A stretch of 40,904 bases of DNA. Source: Oscillospiraceae bacterium (GTDB lineage Bacteria; Bacillota; Clostridia; Oscillospirales; Ruminococcaceae). Shown here piece by piece: positions 38,708 through 40,904 of this stretch. The notes beneath the pieces were generated by a model, which saw only the letters and a program-made list of their open reading frames with translations, was not told where the DNA came from and did no database searches. The first letter of the stretch is position 1. Each line of letters starts with the position of its first letter. The stretch is taken from the NCBI GenBank assembly GCA_021202155.1, contig JAJQDP010000042.1:1-40904 (forward strand). Reading direction: 5' to 3'. The position numbers and the translations under genes were made by a program.

Positions 38708-39462
38708 TGCCTGAGAAGAATATAAAAAAATGGGAGCCTGACGACTTTGAACTTGAAATGACCACTCATTGGTCTTTTCCCGACAGAGGAAGTTGGGCGA
38801 CTCACGACGCCAAATGGCGTGGCAACTGGTCACCATACATTCCACGAAATGTGATTCTGAGATATTCAGAAGAGGGAGACACAGTTCTCGATCAGTTTGC
38901 CGGCGGGGGAACTACATTAGTAGAAGCAAAGCTCCTGAACCGAAATATAATCGGAGTTGATGTCAACGATGTTGCTCTCAATCGTTGCAGAGAGAAGACC
39001 GCTTTTGAACATGAGGGTGCGAACGGTAAGGTTTATATCGAAAAGGGAGATGCAAGAAATCTTGACTTTGTCCTCGATGAAAGCATTGACCTTATTTGTA
39101 CTCATCCCCCATATGCCGACATAATTCATTACAGTGAAGGTGATAGTATTCCGGAAGACTTGTCCAACTGCAACGTAAAAGAATTCCTTGGAGAAATGAA
39201 AGCGGTTGCAAGGGAAAGTTATCGTGTTTTGAAGAAAGGCAAATTTTGTGCTGTTCTCATGGGAGATACCCGACAAAAAGGACATGTTATTCCGCTCGGC
39301 TTTAACGTGATGAAAGTATTTACGGATGCGGGATTCAGTCTCAAAGAAATTGTCATCAAGGAGCAACATAATTGTCGGGCAACGGGCTATTGGAAAACAA
39401 ACAGTGTAAAATATAATTTTTTATTGATTGCTCATGAATACCTATTTATATTTCATAAATAG
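38707..39462 (+). CDS. second DNA amino-methyltransferase (N4-cytosine/N6-adenine type)
   Basis: A 251-residue methylase. 'TTHWSFPDRGSWATHDAKWR' at the start, motif I 'VLDQFAGGGTTLVEAKLLNR' near 63-82, and a catalytic 'THPPY' near 136-140 in place of DPPY/TSPPY. The motif order (I before IV) differs from DpnA, the usual second methylase of DpnII loci, so this is a different enzyme. Its target is unknown; with the preceding gene it may form a second system or protect another site. Confidence 0.85.
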   Translation: MPEKNIKKWEPDDFELEMTTHWSFPDRGSWATHDAKWRGNWSPYIPRNVILRYSEEGDTVLDQFAGGGTTLVEAKLLNRNIIGVDVNDVALNRCREKTAFEHEGANGKVYIEKGDARNLDFVLDESIDLICTHPPYADIIHYSEGDSIPEDLSNCNVKEFLGEMKAVARESYRVLKKGKFCAVLMGDTRQKGHVIPLGFNVMKVFTDAGFSLKEIVIKEQHNCRATGYWKTNSVKYNFLLIAHEYLFIFHK

Positions 39463-39463
39463 G
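39441..39463 (+). terminator. hairpin at the end of the restriction-modification cassette
   Basis: CCTATTTAT / ATAAATAGG, 9-bp stem with loop ATTTC, overlapping the methylase stop and followed by ATTTTC. A weak terminator. Confidence 0.55.
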
Positions 39464-39498
39464 ATTTTCAGGCGAACGTCATGACACAGGAGGTCACA

Positions 39499-40512
39499 AT
39501 GTCCCAGAAAGAAAAAGACGGTAAGATTTTGAACAGCGGTGTGGATGACATTCCGGACACCTTGGCTGGCGAGGGCGAGGCGGAGTCTTTGGAGGGCGAA
39601 ATCCACCCATCCGAAATGCCCGACAAGCCGAAGACTGACGTTATGCTTTACCTTGACGAGGAGGTCAAGGCACGCGAAGAGGCGTCAAAAGAGGACAGAG
39701 CGGCTCGGGCTCAGCACGAGAAGGAGCTCCAGGAGAAGAAAATCGAGCTTACAAAGCTCAAGATGGGCGTAATCGACGAGTCGGACACCATTAAAGAAGT
39801 CCACGAGGAGACGCCGGAGCTCACGTTTAAAGAAAAAATCGAGAATGTCTGGTATCGGTCGAAGTGGATAATCCTTTTTGTCGTGTTCTGCGTGGTCGCT
39901 GGCGGGTACATCATCTACTCCCAGGTGACGAGCGAAAAGGCGGATATGACCGTGCTCGTCGTCATGGAGAACAACTCCCTCTATGCAAGAACCGAGGAGG
40001 TCGAGGAGTTTTTGGAGCAGTACTGCGACGATCTTGACGGCAACGGCTATGTCCACGTTTTGGTCTACAACATCATTCTCAGCGACCTTGAGGATGCGAC
40101 CAGCTCCACCTCTGCGCAGGCTCAGATAATGACTCAGCTTATGACCGGCGACAATATTATGATTATTTCGGACGGAACTACGGAGTTTGAGGTTCACGAC
40201 TTCACGGCTGACGAGGGCTATGATGACGACTGCATGACCGAGTACGGAATCAGGCTACGCTGTGATCTGACGACCGATGAGCTCAGGTGGCAGGCAATGC
40301 CGGACGAGCTCTACATTGGTATGCGCCAGCCACAGGAGCTCAGCGGCACAAAGCTTGAGGCGATGCAGGAGAATTTCGACGAGCTACTCCCGATGTTCAA
40401 CCGTATCTATGAGGCGATAAGTGCCAGCGAGTACACTCCTTTGACTTCTGATACAGAAGACTCTGAGGCTGAGGAAGCCACAGCAGAGGTCACCGAGAGT
40501 GTCACAGAATAG
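39499..40512 (+). CDS. single-pass membrane protein, unknown function
   Basis: A 337-residue protein: acidic N-terminal region, a charged helix about residues 45-85 ('EEVKAREEASKEDRAARAQH') likely to form a coiled coil, one membrane span about 118-138 ('WIILFVVFCVVAGGYIIYSQ'), then an extracytoplasmic domain ('MTVLVVMENNSLYARTEEVE', 'LLPMFNRIYEAISASEY') and an acidic tail. No known domain is recognised. The ATG at 39499 has AGGAGGT 4 bases upstream; an in-frame ATG at 39481 precedes that site and is rejected. GC content returns to the core level here. Confidence 0.8.
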   Translation: MSQKEKDGKILNSGVDDIPDTLAGEGEAESLEGEIHPSEMPDKPKTDVMLYLDEEVKAREEASKEDRAARAQHEKELQEKKIELTKLKMGVIDESDTIKEVHEETPELTFKEKIENVWYRSKWIILFVVFCVVAGGYIIYSQVTSEKADMTVLVVMENNSLYARTEEVEEFLEQYCDDLDGNGYVHVLVYNIILSDLEDATSSTSAQAQIMTQLMTGDNIMIISDGTTEFEVHDFTADEGYDDDCMTEYGIRLRCDLTTDELRWQAMPDELYIGMRQPQELSGTKLEAMQENFDELLPMFNRIYEAISASEYTPLTSDTEDSEAEEATAEVTESVTE

Positions 40513-40591
40513 TTGCAAATGGCTTCCCTGCGTGGGTTAGCTGACTTCACGCCCCGCGGGGAAGATTTCAAAAAAATTTTTAAAAAAGGGC

Positions 40592-40620
40592 TTGACAAAT
40601 CGCCCGGGGCGATATATAAT
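40592..40620 (+). promoter_or_regulatory. promoter of the tRNA array
   Basis: TTGACA (40592-40597), 17 bp containing a CGCCCGGGGCG dyad, TATAAT (40615-40620). Confidence 0.88.
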
Positions 40621-40671
40621 ATACAAGTCGCTTCAAGAGAGGCTGGTTCGCTTTTGGCGAAGCGTACATAC

Positions 40672-40747
40672 GGGAGCATAGCTCAGCTGGGAGAGCATCT
40701 GCCTTACAAGCAGGGGGTCATAGGTTCGAGCCCTATTGTTCCCACCA
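40672..40747 (+). tRNA. tRNA-Val (anticodon TAC)
   Basis: Acceptor GGGAGCA pairs with TGTTCCC (one G-T), the anticodon loop TTACAAG between CTGCC and the CAGGG side gives TAC, the T arm reads AGGTTCGAGCCCT, and CCA is encoded. Confidence 0.95.
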
Positions 40748-40752
40748 TATAC

Positions 40753-40829
40753 GGCCCGGTAGTTCAGTTGGTTAGAACGCTAGCCTGTCACGCTAGAGGT
40801 CACCGGTTCGAGCCCGGTTCGGGTCGCCA
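40753..40829 (+). tRNA. tRNA-Asp (anticodon GTC)
   Basis: Acceptor GGCCCGG pairs with TCGGGTC (G-T pairs), the anticodon loop CTGTCAC between CTAGC and GCTAG gives GTC, and GCCA ends the gene. Confidence 0.95.
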
Positions 40830-40851
40830 TTCCCTTTTTCGGGGATGCGAT

Positions 40852-40904
40852 GCCTCTGTAGCTCAGTTGGTAGAGCAGGGGACTGAAAATCCCCGTGTCA
40901 TTGG
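40852..40904 (+). tRNA. tRNA-Phe (anticodon GAA), cut by the window end
   Basis: GCCTCTGTAGCTCAGTTGG opens the tRNA; the anticodon loop CTGAAAA between GGGGA and TCCCC gives GAA. The T arm and acceptor 3' side lie beyond the window. Confidence 0.9.

Overview
The window reads as a chromosomal segment of an anaerobic gut-type Clostridia (Bacillota), most likely an Oscillospiraceae/Ruminococcus-like fibre degrader. The pointers are strong AGGAGG ribosome binding sites, many TTGACA-17-TATAAT promoters, TTG/GTG starts, a trmK-Nif3 pair, RqcH, a lipoprotein GH5 glucanase, glycogen phosphorylase, and housekeeping genes with clostridial features. This placement is inferred from gene content; no marker was compared with a database.

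Layout. 0-5.6 kb: DUF1858, trmK, Nif3-like, GH5 endoglucanase, rqcH and a membrane protein, separated by copies of a palindromic intergenic repeat. 5.6-6.1 kb: a type I toxin-antitoxin (TA) module and tRNA-Leu. 6.3-11.2 kb: the str operon region (rpsL, rpsG, fusA, tuf). 11.3-14.4 kb: a frameshifted SPFH gene and two near-identical ribbon-helix-helix genes flanking a lipoprotein gene. 14.4-22.5 kb: accessory genes. These are a Fic AMPylase with an operator array, a DUF4143 ATPase flanked by palindromic repeats, an iron alcohol dehydrogenase divergent from a LysR regulator, a TetR gene with a membrane partner, an isochorismatase-family hydrolase, a RelE-type TA pair and tRNA-Ser.

22.6-30.8 kb: a compact, one-direction, apparently intact phage-derived cassette. 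It holds small and large terminase, portal, scaffold, major capsid, connector, an adaptor-like protein, a tail-hub-like protein, two small membrane proteins and a GH25 endolysin. No integrase, repressor, replication, tape-measure, tail-tube or fibre gene is visible. A candidate structured RNA with its own promoter precedes it. This is the best candidate for an undescribed system: a domesticated, gene-transfer-agent-like or satellite particle.

30.8-32.0 kb: two related type I TA modules (holin-like toxin plus convergent antisense promoter) lie head to head as an inverted repeat of about 0.43 kb per arm, enclosing a 44-residue peptide gene. 32.0-36.3 kb: glycogen phosphorylase with a structured leader, SecG, a small membrane protein and uracil-DNA glycosylase. 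36.3-39.5 kb: a restriction-modification cassette of visibly lower GC (DpnM-type Dam methylase, DpnII-type endonuclease, an unknown protein, a second amino-methyltransferase). The window closes with an unknown single-pass membrane protein and a tRNA array (Val, Asp, Phe cut by the window end).

All functions are read from motifs and family knowledge without database searches. Promoters and RNA structures were found by eye.
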